Of a stretch of 64,000 nt of DNA, positions 1-12,704 are shown piece after piece. The stretch's first letter is position 1, and each line of letters opens with the position of its first letter. The notes under the pieces are model-generated. The model did not search any database. It was not told the origin of the DNA and worked only from the letters and a program-made list of their open reading frames with translations. The DNA comes from Ephydatia muelleri (Eukaryota > Porifera > Demospongiae > Spongillida > Spongillidae): contig JABACO010000011.1 of the NCBI GenBank assembly GCA_013339895.1, positions 3,183,306 to 3,247,305 of the forward strand, in the 5' to 3' direction. Both the position numbers and the translations under genes were made by a program.

Positions 1-2
1 GA

Positions 3-1049
3 GCTGCAATCAGAGCCTTAGAAAACATGAAATGTGCAACAGACATCCCAGACATGGCAGTCATGAAGGAACTCTTAGACATGATCACTCACAACAACGT
101 CTTTGAATTTAACGGAGAACACTACATTCAGATTAGAGGGGTCCCAATGGGTAACATAATGGCCCCCTCATACAGTGGAATCTTTATGGGAGAACTTGAG
201 AAGAAACTCATAGAACCTGGTGCAGACAAAATCAAACTATGGGTTCGCTACATTGATGATATCTTTGTGGTTTGGCAGGGTCCCCAAACGGACTTTGAAC
301 ACTTTGTTCAACAGTGCAACAAACTGCACCCAACGATAAAATTTACCAGTGAATGCTCAGAGACCGAAATAAACTTCTTGGACATGACCATACACAAAGG
401 CACAAACTTTCAAACCAAACATACGCTGGACATCAAAACGTACACAAAACCTACCAACACACAAGCATATGTCCATGCATCATCATTCCACCCCGGTGGC
501 GTGGGAAAGAGTATAGCACTGGGAGAATCATACAGAGCTCTCAGGACAAACACGGACAAAGTAAACTTCCTTCAACAGATCCACAAAGTCCAAAACGCTC
601 TCCTATCGAGGGGATACGATGAAAAAATCATCAAACCGCTGATCAGACGTGTACGATACAAAGACAGACACACAATCATACACAAAAGCAAACAGACCGC
701 GATACAAACACCAGGTACACCGACAATGGCACTAACCTACAATACCCACGTATCCCAATTTCGAACGGAGCTAAACTTGATCTGGATGAATGTCAAAAAG
801 AATCCACTTCTAAACGAGCTCTACCCGATGCCCCCCCGCATTGCACTAAAAAAGAACCGGTCACTGAGCAACATGCTAGTCTCAGCAAAACTAAAAAACC
901 AGACCCCAAGAAACGTACCACAAGACAGCCAACCATTTGACATCTACCAACACTGCAGAGTCCCAGCAGACTACCCAAACAACATCCTCAAACGGGTCTC
1001 GGGACCAGCGGATCTTGGAGTAACGTCATCATGTGATCACGTGAACTAA
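3..1049 (+). CDS. Penelope-like element reverse transcriptase, 5'-partial
   Basis: This is the C-terminal part of a retroelement reverse transcriptase; the frame is open from base 3, so the start lies left of the window. Visible RT landmarks are FEFNGEHYIQIRGVPMG followed by APSYSGIFM (palm region) and RYIDDIFVVW, whose IDD is the YxDD-type catalytic motif C. They are followed by SETEINFLDMTIHKG, YTKPTNTQAYVH and the thumb-like LLSRGYDEKIIKPLIRRV. The tail SLSNMLVSAKLKN matches the end of the RT region in Penelope-like elements. No GIY-YIG endonuclease follows; the frame stops just after a Cys-His-containing end (SSCDHVN). An upstream endonuclease cannot be excluded. The frame has no stops over about 350 codons, so this copy is young or only recently dead. 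The hammerhead-like motif about 60 bases downstream supports the PLE call. The subfamily is not assigned. Confidence 0.75.
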   Translation, partial: AAIRALENMKCATDIPDMAVMKELLDMITHNNVFEFNGEHYIQIRGVPMGNIMAPSYSGIFMGELEKKLIEPGADKIKLWVRYIDDIFVVWQGPQTDFEHFVQQCNKLHPTIKFTSECSETEINFLDMTIHKGTNFQTKHTLDIKTYTKPTNTQAYVHASSFHPGGVGKSIALGESYRALRTNTDKVNFLQQIHKVQNALLSRGYDEKIIKPLIRRVRYKDRHTIIHKSKQTAIQTPGTPTMALTYNTHVSQFRTELNLIWMNVKKNPLLNELYPMPPRIALKKNRSLSNMLVSAKLKNQTPRNVPQDSQPFDIYQHCRVPADYPNNILKRVSGPADLGVTSSCDHVN

Positions 1050-1104
1050 ACCGGAAACGAAGGACTTAAACGCGAAACTTGCTCAAATATTGCCATTTTC
1101 CCGT

Positions 1105-1146
1105 CACCTGAAGAAGGAACGCATACAGGTTCCGAAACCGGTCGTG
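1105..1146 (+). ncRNA. Hammerhead-ribozyme-like motif of the Penelope-like element
   Basis: The core order of a type-I hammerhead is visible: CTGAAGA (1108-1114), a 5-bp stem II GGAAC/GTTCC (1116-1120 with 1129-1133, 8-base loop), then GAAA (1134-1137). ACCGGT (1137-1142) is self-complementary, so stem III could only pair between two copies (dimer type). The predicted cleavage is after C1143 (GTC), and stem I is CAC (1105-1107) with GTG (1144-1146). One extra A (1115) sits between the core and stem II, and stem I is only 3 bp, so activity is uncertain. PLEs are known to carry hammerheads in their terminal repeats. Not tested by folding software. Confidence 0.5.
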
Positions 1147-1323
1147 CTTCTCGGGAGAATACGCAGAATACGATATGGACAAGAGATTTTTGAGAGCGGT
1201 CGAAAGCGAAGACAATGTTGTAGGTTATTCGTTTGTGTAATGTGTATGAATCCTGTGGACCATCTATCAAATTATACCGCATAGTCAAAAAAGAAAAAAC
1301 AACCGCAATGCTCCTCCAAATTT

Positions 1324-1926
1324 GTGTACATGTTTAAAAAGAATACCTCAAACCTCTACTACAGACAAAAAATGAGTATCGGCACCGAATCTGTGACAAA
1401 AGATAACGCCACGTGGCAGTCACACCTCTTCAGCGAGTATGACGTCGTAATAGGACTGAAAAGGGCTAAATGGTCCCGTCCCAGAATCCCTGAACACCCT
1501 AGCGTCCTAATCAGCAAAGACACGGCCACAAACAAGGCGTGTCAAGCTAACTGGGTACACTATACAGACCTACCCGAAGCATTCATTTCACCGTCTGAAT
1601 ATATACTCGCTCCAAACCAAACATATAAACGTACTGCCTCTTGGTCAGAAATAACAAACGTTAAACAAAATGAAAAATGCACGCAAACTTATGCAGATAG
1701 ACCAAATACCCTAGCCGTACCAGACTCTAATAAAACACAGGTATCTAACATGGTGTCTCTGTCTTCCCATCCCTCTCCCTCACAGCTGGATTTGCCAGAT
1801 GAAAAAACATCAGACAAACGAGAGCAGTCTCCTATGGACAGTTCAATGAGCTTCTCAGCGGAGACTGAGAACATGAGGATGGAACGGCTCCTGGGGTCCC
1901 TCTGCCATAATAATACCACTATGTGA
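1324..1926 (+). CDS. Hypothetical ORF, possibly 5' part of a second tandem PLE copy
   Basis: A 200-codon frame of normal amino-acid composition begins 178 bases after the hammerhead-like motif and runs through motifs such as GLKRAKWSRPRIPEHP and ALISKDTATNK-like stretches. I do not recognise a domain. PLEs are often partial tandem copies, with a pseudo-LTR followed by the N-terminal coding region of the next copy, and the position fits that. The last roughly 10 codons already lie in the tandem array starting near 1905, so the natural end is lost. It could instead be an unrelated ORF in the element's untranslated region. Confidence 0.3.
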   Translation: MYMFKKNTSNLYYRQKMSIGTESVTKDNATWQSHLFSEYDVVIGLKRAKWSRPRIPEHPSVLISKDTATNKACQANWVHYTDLPEAFISPSEYILAPNQTYKRTASWSEITNVKQNEKCTQTYADRPNTLAVPDSNKTQVSNMVSLSSHPSPSQLDLPDEKTSDKREQSPMDSSMSFSAETENMRMERLLGSLCHNNTTM

Positions 1927-4900
1927 AATGCAAATTAATAAAAGACACATAGATATACACGCAAGTACACTGAACACCAATGGCAAATTCACACAGGCAT
2001 GTGTGCCAAATACAAATGTACATGTATAATAAACATCATGTATACACACAAAACATGATGGTGTGATGACTAAACAGGGTTCTGGCATTCGAGCATGTGA
2101 TATACACATGGTTGCACAATCTTAGTGCTTACTGTGGACTGGTTAGAATTGGAGAGCTTCACCCCACCCTCCCACTCCATGTGTATTTGCCTTTGCTGTA
2201 CAGTGCATTGTAAACACAAACAACTCTAAGTACTTGTTGCAAGATTGGATCTATAGAAAATGTACCAGTTAAAATATGTGCAGTGATACTTACCCGCTGT
2301 AGAATTGTACACATAGTTCATAGCACACATAATTGAAGAGAAGAATAAAAGTGAGTGTGTTGGAAGGATTGTTAATCATACCAACATAATCACATATTCA
2401 TGCATGAAAACTCTCACCACTCAATAATATCCCAGCACATACCCACACATGCTCCAAGACACATAAATTCATTGTATTGCTACATATCGGATAAATGCAT
2501 TGGCATGTAGTTCATATATCACATTTGGAAGATTTTTAAGATTGTGCCAGCGAAAGCACACGGAACTAGTTACACACTGGAATACATACCTTACTAGATA
2601 CACATAAAGTAATTACTAAACATATCACAAAACACAGGAAATGCAACAATGGAAACTTGTTCAATGATACCAGCTGTAGTATTGTACACATAGTTCATAG
2701 GACACATCATTAAAGAGAAGGAGAATAAAAATGAGTGTGGTGGGAATTTTGAGCAGCACCATTAATTACACTACACAAACACATGCTGCTGCATGAAATA
2801 CACATTATATAAATACATTTCAAACACACATACATATAATAACATGTGTACTGAACACCGATGCAAATCCACACATGCATGCACCACAAATACGCATGCA
2901 CATGCATACAAAACATCATGTACACACAAAACATGTTGGGGAGGGGACTAAAAAGGATTTAGGCATCTGGGCATGTGATATACACATGCTATGCAATCCC
3001 AGTGCTCGCTGTGGGCTTTTTAGCATTGGAGAGCTTCATCCCACCCTCACCACCCTCCCACTCCCTGTGCATTTGTCTTTGCTGTACAGTGCATTGTAAG
3101 CACAAACAGCTCTAAGTACTTATTGCAAGATTGGATCTATGGAAAATGTATCAGTAAACATACGTGCAGTGATACTTACCGGCTGTAGATTTGTACACAT
3201 AGTTCATAGCACACATCATTGAAGAGAAGGAGAATAAAAATGAATGTGGTGGGAATTTCGAGCAGTACCATTAATAATACCACTATGTGAAATGCAAATT
3301 TAATTAATACAAATCCAACACACATAGATATACACACACGTACACTGAACACCAATGGCAAATTCACACAGGCATGTGTGCCAAATACACATGCACATGT
3401 ATATAAAACATCATGTATACACACAAAACATGATGGGGTGAGGACTAAACAGGGTTCTGGCATTCAAGCATGTGATATACACATGGTGCAAAAACCTAGT
3501 GCTTGCTGTGAGCTGGTTAGCATTGGAGAGCTTCATCCCACCCTCATCACCCTCCCACTCCCTGTGCATTTGCCTTTGCTGTACAGTACATTGTAAGCAC
3601 AGACAACTCTAGTACTTGTTGCAAGATTGGATCTATAGAAAATGTAGTTAAAATATGTGCAGTGATACTTACCCGCTGTAGATTTGTACACATAGTTCAT
3701 AGCACACATAATTGAAGAGAAGAATTGTTCATCATACCAACATAATCACATGTTCATGCATGAAAACTCTCACAACTTATTAAGACCCCAGCACATACCC
3801 ACACATGCTCCAAGTCCCATAAATTCATTGTATTGCTACGTATCGGAAGAATGCGTTGGCACATAGTTCATATATCACATTTGGAAGATTTTAAAGATTG
3901 CGCCGGTGAAAGCACACAGAACTAGTTACACACTGGAATACATACCGCACTAGATACACATACAGTAAATTCTAAACATCTCATAAGATAAATAAAAAAG
4001 AGATGGTGCACAATTCCAGTGGGCTGGTTAGCATTGGTGAGCTTCACCCCACCCGCCCCACCCTTCCACTCCCTGTGTATTTTCCTTTGCTGTACAGTGC
4101 ATTGTAAGCACAAACAAATCAAGTACTTGTTGCAAGATTGTACCTATAGGAAATGTATCAGAGGAAATGTGTGCAGTGATACTTACCATCTGTAGTGTTG
4201 TACACATACACACATAATTGAAGAGAAGGAGAATTAAAGTGAGAGTGTGGCAAATTATAGCAGAACCGTTCATAATACTAACATAAACACATATTCCTGC
4301 ATGAAAACTCTCACCACTTATAAAGACCACAACACATACCCACACATGCTCCAAGACCCATAAATTCATTGTATTACTACATATCGAAAGGATGCATTGG
4401 CACATAGTTCATATATCACATTTGGAAGATTTTAAAGATTGTGCTGGCAAAAGCAGACAGAACTATTTACACACTGGAATACATACCTTACTAGATACAC
4501 ATACAGTAAATTCTAAACATCTCATAAGACAAAGGAAGTACAACAATGGAAACCTGTTCAATGACACTTACATCCTGTAGTGTTGTACACATAGTTCATA
4601 GCACACATAATTGAAGAGAAGGAGAATAAAAATGAGTGTGGTGGGAATTTTGAGCAGTACCATTAATAATACCACTATGTGAAATGCAAATTAATAAAAC
4701 ACACATTGATATACACGCAAGTACACTGAACACCAATGGCAAATTCTCACAGGCATGTGTACCAAATATACATGCACATGTATATAAAACATCATGTATA
4801 CACACAAAACATGATGGTGTGAGAACTAAACAGGGTTCTGGCATTCGAGCATGTGATATACACATGGTGCACAAACCTAGTGGTGCTGTGGGCTAGTTAG

Positions 4901-7900
4901 CATTGGAGAGCTTCATCCCGCCCTCACCACCCTCCCACTCCCTGTGCATTTGCCTTTGCTGTACAGTGCATTGTAAGCACAATCAACTCTAAGTACTTGT
5001 TGCAAGATTGGATCTATAGAAAATGTACCAGTTAAAATATGTGCAGTGATACTTACCCGCTGTGGATTTGTACACATAGTTCATAGCACACATAATTGAA
5101 GAGAAGAATAAAAGTGAGTGTGTTGGAAGGATTGTTCATCATACCAAAATAACCACATGTTCATGCATGAAAACTCTCACAACTTATTAAGACCCCAGCA
5201 CATACCCACACATGCTCGAATTCAAGTCCCATACATTGCTACGTATCGGAAGAATGCGTTGGCACATAGTTCATATATCAAATTTGGAAGATTTTAAAGA
5301 TTGCACCGGTGAAAGCACACTGAACTTATTACACACTGGAATACATACCTCACTAGATACACATACAGTAAATTCTAAATATCTCATAACATAAAAAAGA
5401 GATAGTGCACAATTCCAGTGCATGCTGTGGGCTGGTTAGCATTGGAGAGCTTCACCCCACCCGCCCCATCCTTCCACACCCTGTGTGTTTGCCTTTGCTG
5501 TACAGTGCATTGTAAGCACAAACAAATCAAGTACTTGTTGCAAGATTGTACCTATAGGAAATGCATCAGTGGAAATGTGTGCAGTGATACTTACCAGCTG
5601 TAGTTTTGTACACATAGTTCATAGCACACATAATTGAAGAGAAGGAGAATTAAAGTGAGAGTGTGGCAAATTATAGCAGAACCGTTCATATTACTAACAT
5701 AATCACATGTTCATGCATGAAAACTCTCACCACTTATAAAGACCATAGCACATACCCACATGTACACATGCTCCAAGACACATAAATTCATTGTATTGCT
5801 ACATATCGAAAGGATGCATTGGCACATAGTTCATATATCACATTTGGAAGATTGTAAAGATTGTGCCGGCAAAAGCAGACAGAACTATTCACACACTGGA
5901 ATACATACCTTACTAGATACACATACAGTAAATTCTAAATATCTCATAAGACAAAGGAAGTACAACAATGGAAACCTGTTCAATGACACTTACATCCTGT
6001 AGTGTTGTACACATAGTTCGTAGCACACAACATTGAAGAGAAGGAGAATAAAAATGAGTGTGGTGGGAATTTTGAGCAGTACCATTAATAATACCACTAT
6101 GTGAAATGCAAATTAAAAAAACACACATAGATATACACGCAAGTACACTGAACACCAATGGCAAATTCACACAGGCATGTGTGCCAAATACACATGCACA
6201 TGTATATAAAACATCATGTATACACACAAAACATGATGGGGTGAGGACTAAACAGGGTTCTGGCATTCGAGCATGTGATATACACATGGTGCAAAAACCT
6301 AGTGCTTGCTGTGGGCTGGTTAGCATTGGAGAGTTTCACCCCACCCGCCCCACCCTTCCACTCCCTGTGTGTTTGCCTTTGCTGTACAGTGCATTGTAAG
6401 CACAAACAAATCTAAATACTTGTTGCAGGATTGGATCTATAGGAAATGTATCAGTGGAAATGTGTGCAGTGATACTTACCCTCTGTAGTGTTGTACACAT
6501 AGTTCATAGCAGACATAATTGAAGAGAAGGAGAATTAAAGTGAGAGTGTTGCAAATTATTGCAGAACCGTTCATAATACCAACATAAACACATATTCCTG
6601 CATGAAAACTCTCACCACTTATTAAGACCCCAGCACATACCCACACATGCTCCAAGACCTGTATTGCTACATATCGAAAGGATGCATTGGCACATAGTTC
6701 ATATATTACATTTGGAGTATTTTAAAGATTGTGCCGGCGAAAGCACACAGAGCTATTTACACACTGGAATACATACCTTACTAGATACACATACAGTAAA
6801 TTCTAAACATCTCATAAGACAAAGGAAGTACAACAATGGAAACCTGTTCAATGACACTTACATCCTGTAGTGTTGTACACGTAGTTCGTAGCACACAACA
6901 TTGAAGACAAGGAGAATATAAATGAGTGTGGTGGGAATTTTGAGCAGCACCATTAATAATGCTAACAAAAAACACATGCCACTATGTGAAATACAAATAT
7001 AATGATTACAAATCCAACACACATATACACACACATACACTGAACACCAATGGCAAATTCACACAGGCATGTGTGCCAAATGCACATGCACATGTATATA
7101 AAACATCATGTACACACACAAAACATGATGGTGTGAGGACTAAACAGGGTTCTGGCATTCAAGCATGTACTATACACATGGTTGCACAATCCTAGTGCTT
7201 GCTGTGGGCTGGTTAGCATTGGAGAGATTCACCCTACCCAGGGCGCCCCACCCTCCCTCCCCTGTGTATTTGCCTTTGCTGTACAGTGCATTGTAAGCAC
7301 AAACAAGTCTAAGTACTCTTTGCAAGATTGAAGCTATAGGAAATGTATCTGTGGAAATGTGTGCAGTGATACTTACCCACTGTAGTGTTGTACACATAGT
7401 TCATAGCACACATAATTGAAGAAAGGAGAATAAAAGTGAGTGTGTTGGCAAATGATAGCAGAACCATTCATAATACCAACATAAACACATGTCCATGCAT
7501 GAAAACTCTCTCCACACATTAAGACCCCACCACATACCCACACTTGCTCCAAGACCCATAAATTCATTGCATTGCTACATATTGGAAGAATGCGTTGGCA
7601 CGTCATCAGAGTAAACATGGTTCTGGCATTTGGACATGTGATATACACATGGTGCACAATCCCAATGCTTGCTGTGGGCTGGTTAGCATTGGAGAGCTTC
7701 ATCCTACCCTCCGCACCCTCCCCACCCTTCCACTGCCTGTGTATTTGCCAATTTACTATACAATGCAATGTAAGCACTGACAACTTGTAAAAGTTTGGAT
7801 CCATAGGAAGTGTATCAGTGAAAATGTGTGCAGTGATACTTACCCACTGTAGTGTTGTATGTCAAATAGTTCATAGCCCACATAATTGAAGAGGAGAATA

Positions 7901-9990
7901 GAAATGAGTGTATTGGCAAATGATAGCAGAACCATTCATAATAATACCAACACAAACACATGTCCATGCATGAAAACTCTCACCAGACATCAAAACACTT
8001 ACTGTACAAGCACATACTCACACATGCTCTATGACACACAATTGCATCACATTACTACATATTGGAAGAATGCGTTGGCACATTGTTCATATGTCACATT
8101 TGGAAGTTTTTAAAGATTGTGCCGGTGAAAGCACACAGAACTAGTTACACACTGGAATATATACCTTACTAGATACACATACAGTAATTACTAAACATCT
8201 CATAAGACAAAGGAAGTGCAACAATCAAAACTTGTTCAATAATGCTTACCTTCTGTAGTGTTGTACACATAGTTCATAGCACACATAAATGAAGAGAAGG
8301 AGAATAAAAAGAGTGTGGTGGGAATTTCGAGCAGCACGATTAATAATACTGCACAAACACATGCCACTGCATGAAATACGAATGTAATTTCAAACACACA
8401 TACGTGTTCAAACATGTATACTGAACACCCATGCAAATTCACACATGCATGCGTAACAAATTCACAAGATCATGCATCATGTACACACATTTTAAAAACA
8501 TGATGTTCAAGGGACTAAACAGGGTTCTGGCATCTAAACATGTGCTATACACATGGTGCACAGTCCCAATGCTTGCTGTGGGCTGGTTAGCATTGGAGAG
8601 CTTCACCCCACCCTCCTCACACAACCAAACTGTGCATTTGCCTTTGCTGTACTGTGCATTGTAAGCACAAACAACTCAAGTACTTGTTGCAAGATTGGAT
8701 CTATAGGAAATGTATCAGTGGAAATGTGTGCAGTGATACTTACCACCTGTAGATTTGCACACATAGTTCATAAGTGAAGAAGAATAAAAGTGAGTGTGTT
8801 GGCAAATTATAGCAGAACCATTCATAATACTAACATAAACACATACCCAAGCATGAAAACTCTCATGACATGTTACAACCCCAGCACATACCCACACATG
8901 CCCCATAGATTTACAAATTCACTATATTGCTACATAATGGAAGAATGCGTTGTCACATAGTTCATATATCAGAGTAAACAAGGTTCTGCATCTTGGCATG
9001 TGACATACACATGATGCACAATCCCAGTGCTTGATGTGGGCTGGTTAGCATTGAAGTGCTTCACCCCACCCTCCCCACCCTCCCACTCCCTGTGTATTTG
9101 CCTTTACTATGCAGTGCATTGTAAGCACAGACAACTATGATTCTAGTTGCAAGATTGGATGTATAGGAAATGTATTTGTATTTATGAACTGTGCTCATCA
9201 TTATAAACACATGTCCATGCATTTTCATGGACATGCATGGACATGGGTTCTGGCTTCTGGGCATATGCTATGCAATCCCAGTGCTTGCTGTGGGCTGGTT
9301 AGCATTGGAGAGATTCACCCACACTCCCCACCCTCCACCCTCCCCACCCACTCAATCCTCTCTGTGTATTTGCCTTTGCTGTACAGTGCATTGTAAGCAC
9401 AAACACATCTAAGTACTTGTTGCAAGGTTGAATCTATAGGAAATGTATCAATGGAAATGTGTGCAGTGATACTTACTTGCTGTATAGTATTGTACACATT
9501 GTTCATAGCACACATAATTGAAGAGAAGGAGAATAAAAGTGAGTGTGTTGGCAAATGATAGCAGAACCAATCATCATACCAACATAAACACATGTCCACG
9601 CATGAAAACTCTCACCACACATTAAGACCCCAGCACATATCCACACATGGGCTAACAAAACACACAGACAATTAGTACATACACACATACACATACAAAA
9701 ATGCAAATTATAATGCTCATGCAAAGTCACATATGCATGATGGTGAGGGGACTACACATGGTTTTGGCCTCGATATACACATGATGCTCTTCCCTAGTGC
9801 TTACTGTTAGCTTTGAAGCATTTGGGACCTTCACCCCACCTTCGCAACCCTTCCACTCCCAGGTGTATTTGCCTTTGCTGTACAGTGCATTGTAAGCACA
9901 AACAACTCTTGTTGCAAGATTGGATCTATACGAAATGTATCAGTGACATGTGTGCAGTGATACTTACCAGCTGTAGATTTGTACATATAG
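1905..9990. repeat. Composite tandem array, ~0.5 kb and ~0.88 kb units
   Basis: A landmark (TTTGCTGTACAGTGCATTG and close variants) recurs at about 2190, 3078, 3576, 4088, 4957, 5496, 6379, 7277, 7750, 8645, 9104, 9373 and 9877. Most spacings fall into two classes, about 460-540 and about 870-900 bases; one is about 270. The long unit carries an extra module of about 0.38 kb (around ACACTGAACACCAATGGCAA and ATAAAACATCATGTA). Copies differ by substitutions and small indels. No protein is supported: the short frames across it are low-complexity and change between copies. Each unit also contains CTACAG-NNN-GTAAGT on the minus strand (see findings). Confidence 0.85.
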
Positions 9991-10012
9991 TTCAAAGCAC
10001 ATGTGTAGTAAA

Positions 10013-10075
10013 TAAATGTGTGTGTGTTTGTGTGTGTGTGTATATGTGTGTGTGTATGTGTGTGTGTATGTTGGG
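10013..10075. repeat. Imperfect TG microsatellite
   Basis: An interrupted (TG)n tract closes the composite array. Confidence 0.9.
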
Positions 10076-12600
10076 AAAAGGTTTGGACAACCATTCAACA
10101 ATTTGTACAGTGCCATTGCTACCTTGTAACGTAGTGCACATTTACACAAATACATATCGCTAGATAGGTCCATACATAGAAAATGTTAATGAGGTATGGT
10201 TGAAGTGTGAAAAGAGAGTAAACTAAGTTTGTAATGGTCAAATCTTCCATTATTGACCCATGCCAAATTGCAAATATACTCACACACACACATACACACA
10301 CACATTCGCTAGTGGGAGCATTCTAAATTAAATTAACTTCTCCAGCCATTGGAAAAGTGACTTAATGTAGGATTGTGTGGTTCACAGAGCCAGTAAGAAA
10401 CGAAGTATGGTTTTCTTTGCCCTCTTACAGTGGTGTTTGATATGATGTTTGAGTTAAATAGTCCTAACATGTGTAACTAGGATGTTCCAGAATAAGTATT
10501 GTCTATAATTGGATGGCATTGACCCTGGAAGAGGTCCAGTGAGTACATCCTTGTACAAAACCGATCATGTATCAAACCCCTTTGGATGATTTTGCACCAA
10601 CCTTTCATTTTTTGTTACCTGCAGGGATATCATATTTGTAGCTATGCAGTAACATTGGAAAATGAAAGTATTGTGGGTTCTGGACAGAGGGCTGCATCAT
10701 TCCAGGTGGAACAGTAGGGCATCAACTTGGTGTTTCAGGCTCATGCAGTCAAGGCTAACACAGTGTAACAAAGAGAAGGCAGGTCACGGTGTGTGGTGAT
10801 GCAAGGGGAATGCCCATGCAACAGTGCTGAAACAGTTGGTGGACAGTCGGATGGTCTAGCACACCTATATAATTGGACTTTGTAATGAGTGCACAGTATT
10901 TGATACTTGCTACAATACTGTGGATCTGTGCATGCATATAAGGAGTGAGTGGGAATATTAAGGGAACATACATAACACGTGATTGCAAGAGGTGTGGTGC
11001 ATTATAAAGGCTCGGTCCCATCGCATGTATGGTGACAGAAGTGGGATCGATCCCAAACTGTCCTCAGGAAGAGTGTCTATGACAGGTGGAGGGTGAAGCT
11101 GAGGTGGACATGGTGAAACGGTAGACTGGCTGTGCACCCAAATGTGTAGACCTACAAAAAGCCTCCTAGAGAGGGAAGCTAGCGGTACCCTAATGTGGAG
11201 AACATGATGGTGGTGGAGGCCATGCCAAAGCTAGGAGGACCTGGAATTGTTCAGCCATCATGTTAGTGGGAAGTTAAACAGCAATGGGAAGGGATGTCTA
11301 CAGCCAACTCCAGCAGCATGAATTTTGCAGGGGAAATGTGACAATGCATGGGATCGTCAACGCAGCAGTGCTGAAGGAATGGGTGATTAGGTGGACAAAC
11401 CCTTTAATCCCCTCTAAATAGTACGTTGTATTGTGTGCACTGTATGTCTGCTGTGTGGACTACGTGTGTTCAGGGGTCTGGTGTTTGGATGAGCTACTAG
11501 CAGTTGGAAAAGCTTGGAGAAGCAGCTTGACACTAGCATCGCTCAAGCTGAGGCTAGTTCGAATAGTCACATGGAGCTAAAGCAATGTAAAAGGATATTA
11601 TGAGCTACATGTGGGTCACTGAATCGTGCAATACTGCCATTACAAAATTGATTCATTTTAACATGCACAACTCCTGTTCCTGGTAGGCCTACAAGAATGA
11701 TTGATTGTTACATCACAACATAGCTCTATTCTAGCCATTTTTGCAAAAGGGACACCATCTTTGAAGTGCTTTGATTGTATTTGATGCGATTTTCAGCAGC
11801 ATACATAAATAAACAGAACAAAGTAAAATAAACATTCTGAAGGCAAGCAATGGCATATATATGTGTACTATACTTCCTATGAAAAGGAAAAAAAATTGCA
11901 AATCAAAGTTATGAATAAAATGAGATGCTCAAATAGGTGGGAACTAAAGAATTCCATATGGGAATGACACTCTCAGTGAAAATGTTAAATCATAAAGTTT
12001 GATGAGGCAGGATCTTGATCTCAGAACACAATTAAGAATATCCTATGATGAAAAAGGACCTGTCTGATTAGTTGAAAAATCCATCAACAGCAAGATTAAC
12101 CAAAGTGTAGAATATTTTATAACATATGATAAGAAATATTTGATACTCTGTGGACTGAAGGAGCAAGGTAGCAAGGTGGCTACCATACTCCATGTATGGG
12201 ATACCAGCACACTTCTATATGGCTCAAGTTCCTATATTAGAACTGAGACAGCTCACCATTTATGCATCAATTGAATTCATATTGACCTAAACATGATTAA
12301 ATTGCATTTAGGTTTACATGTACTAATGCCATAGATGAGGTGGTTTACATACAGGTTCAGTCACTTTTAGTCCAGTTCAGCATGCAAGGCTAGCACCACA
12401 TGGTCTCACACTCTATTGCTCTCTGGCTGAAAGGTACAACACTTGCATTTACAATGTATGTTATAATTTTCCTTAGACCATTTTTCAATGAAATAAGACC
12501 AATGAACACAGTTGTTAGGCATCACCAGACATCTAAATAAGCATGTATATCATACTTGCTGTAGCATTATGCAAACTAATGCTAATCCATTACTTGACAC
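10076..12600. other. Gene-free stretch
   Basis: I find no coding frame, RNA gene or structured repeat that I can support over these 2.5 kb. Because the next feature to the right is a minus-strand ankyrin exon with good splice sites, this DNA and the array to its left may be intronic or downstream of that gene. Nothing in the sequence proves it. Confidence 0.5.
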
Positions 12601-12620
12601 TAAATACCATGTGTACGTAC

Positions 12621-12704
12621 GTTTCCAACTGCATTGACATCAACACCTCCTGATATCAGTTCTTTGATGGTCTCTGCATCACCACGTTCACATGCATCGA
12701 AAAG
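12621..12704 (-). CDS. Ankyrin-repeat exon (single, 84 nt)
   Basis: On the minus strand an acceptor (CATCCACCACAG, AG at 12706-12705) precedes 28 codons reading LFDACERGDAETIKEL then ISGGVDVNAVGN, followed by a donor GTACGT at 12620. This matches the ankyrin consensus: A-x-x-G-[DN] in helix 1, V/I-x-x-L-[IL]-x-x-G for helix 2, then DVN for the hairpin. The exon is phase 0 to 0 and has no stop. No neighbouring ankyrin exon could be found in the window, so this is either one exon of a long-intron gene or a stray remnant. Ankyrin repeats mediate protein-protein binding, and no more specific role can be inferred. Confidence 0.6.

Noticed and set aside
4596..6326. Minus-strand frames in the composite array (FYSPSLQ, CFVCIHDVLYTC types)
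   Set aside because: Each ends at different stops in different copies. No consistent exon structure beyond the short splice-like motif reported as a finding.
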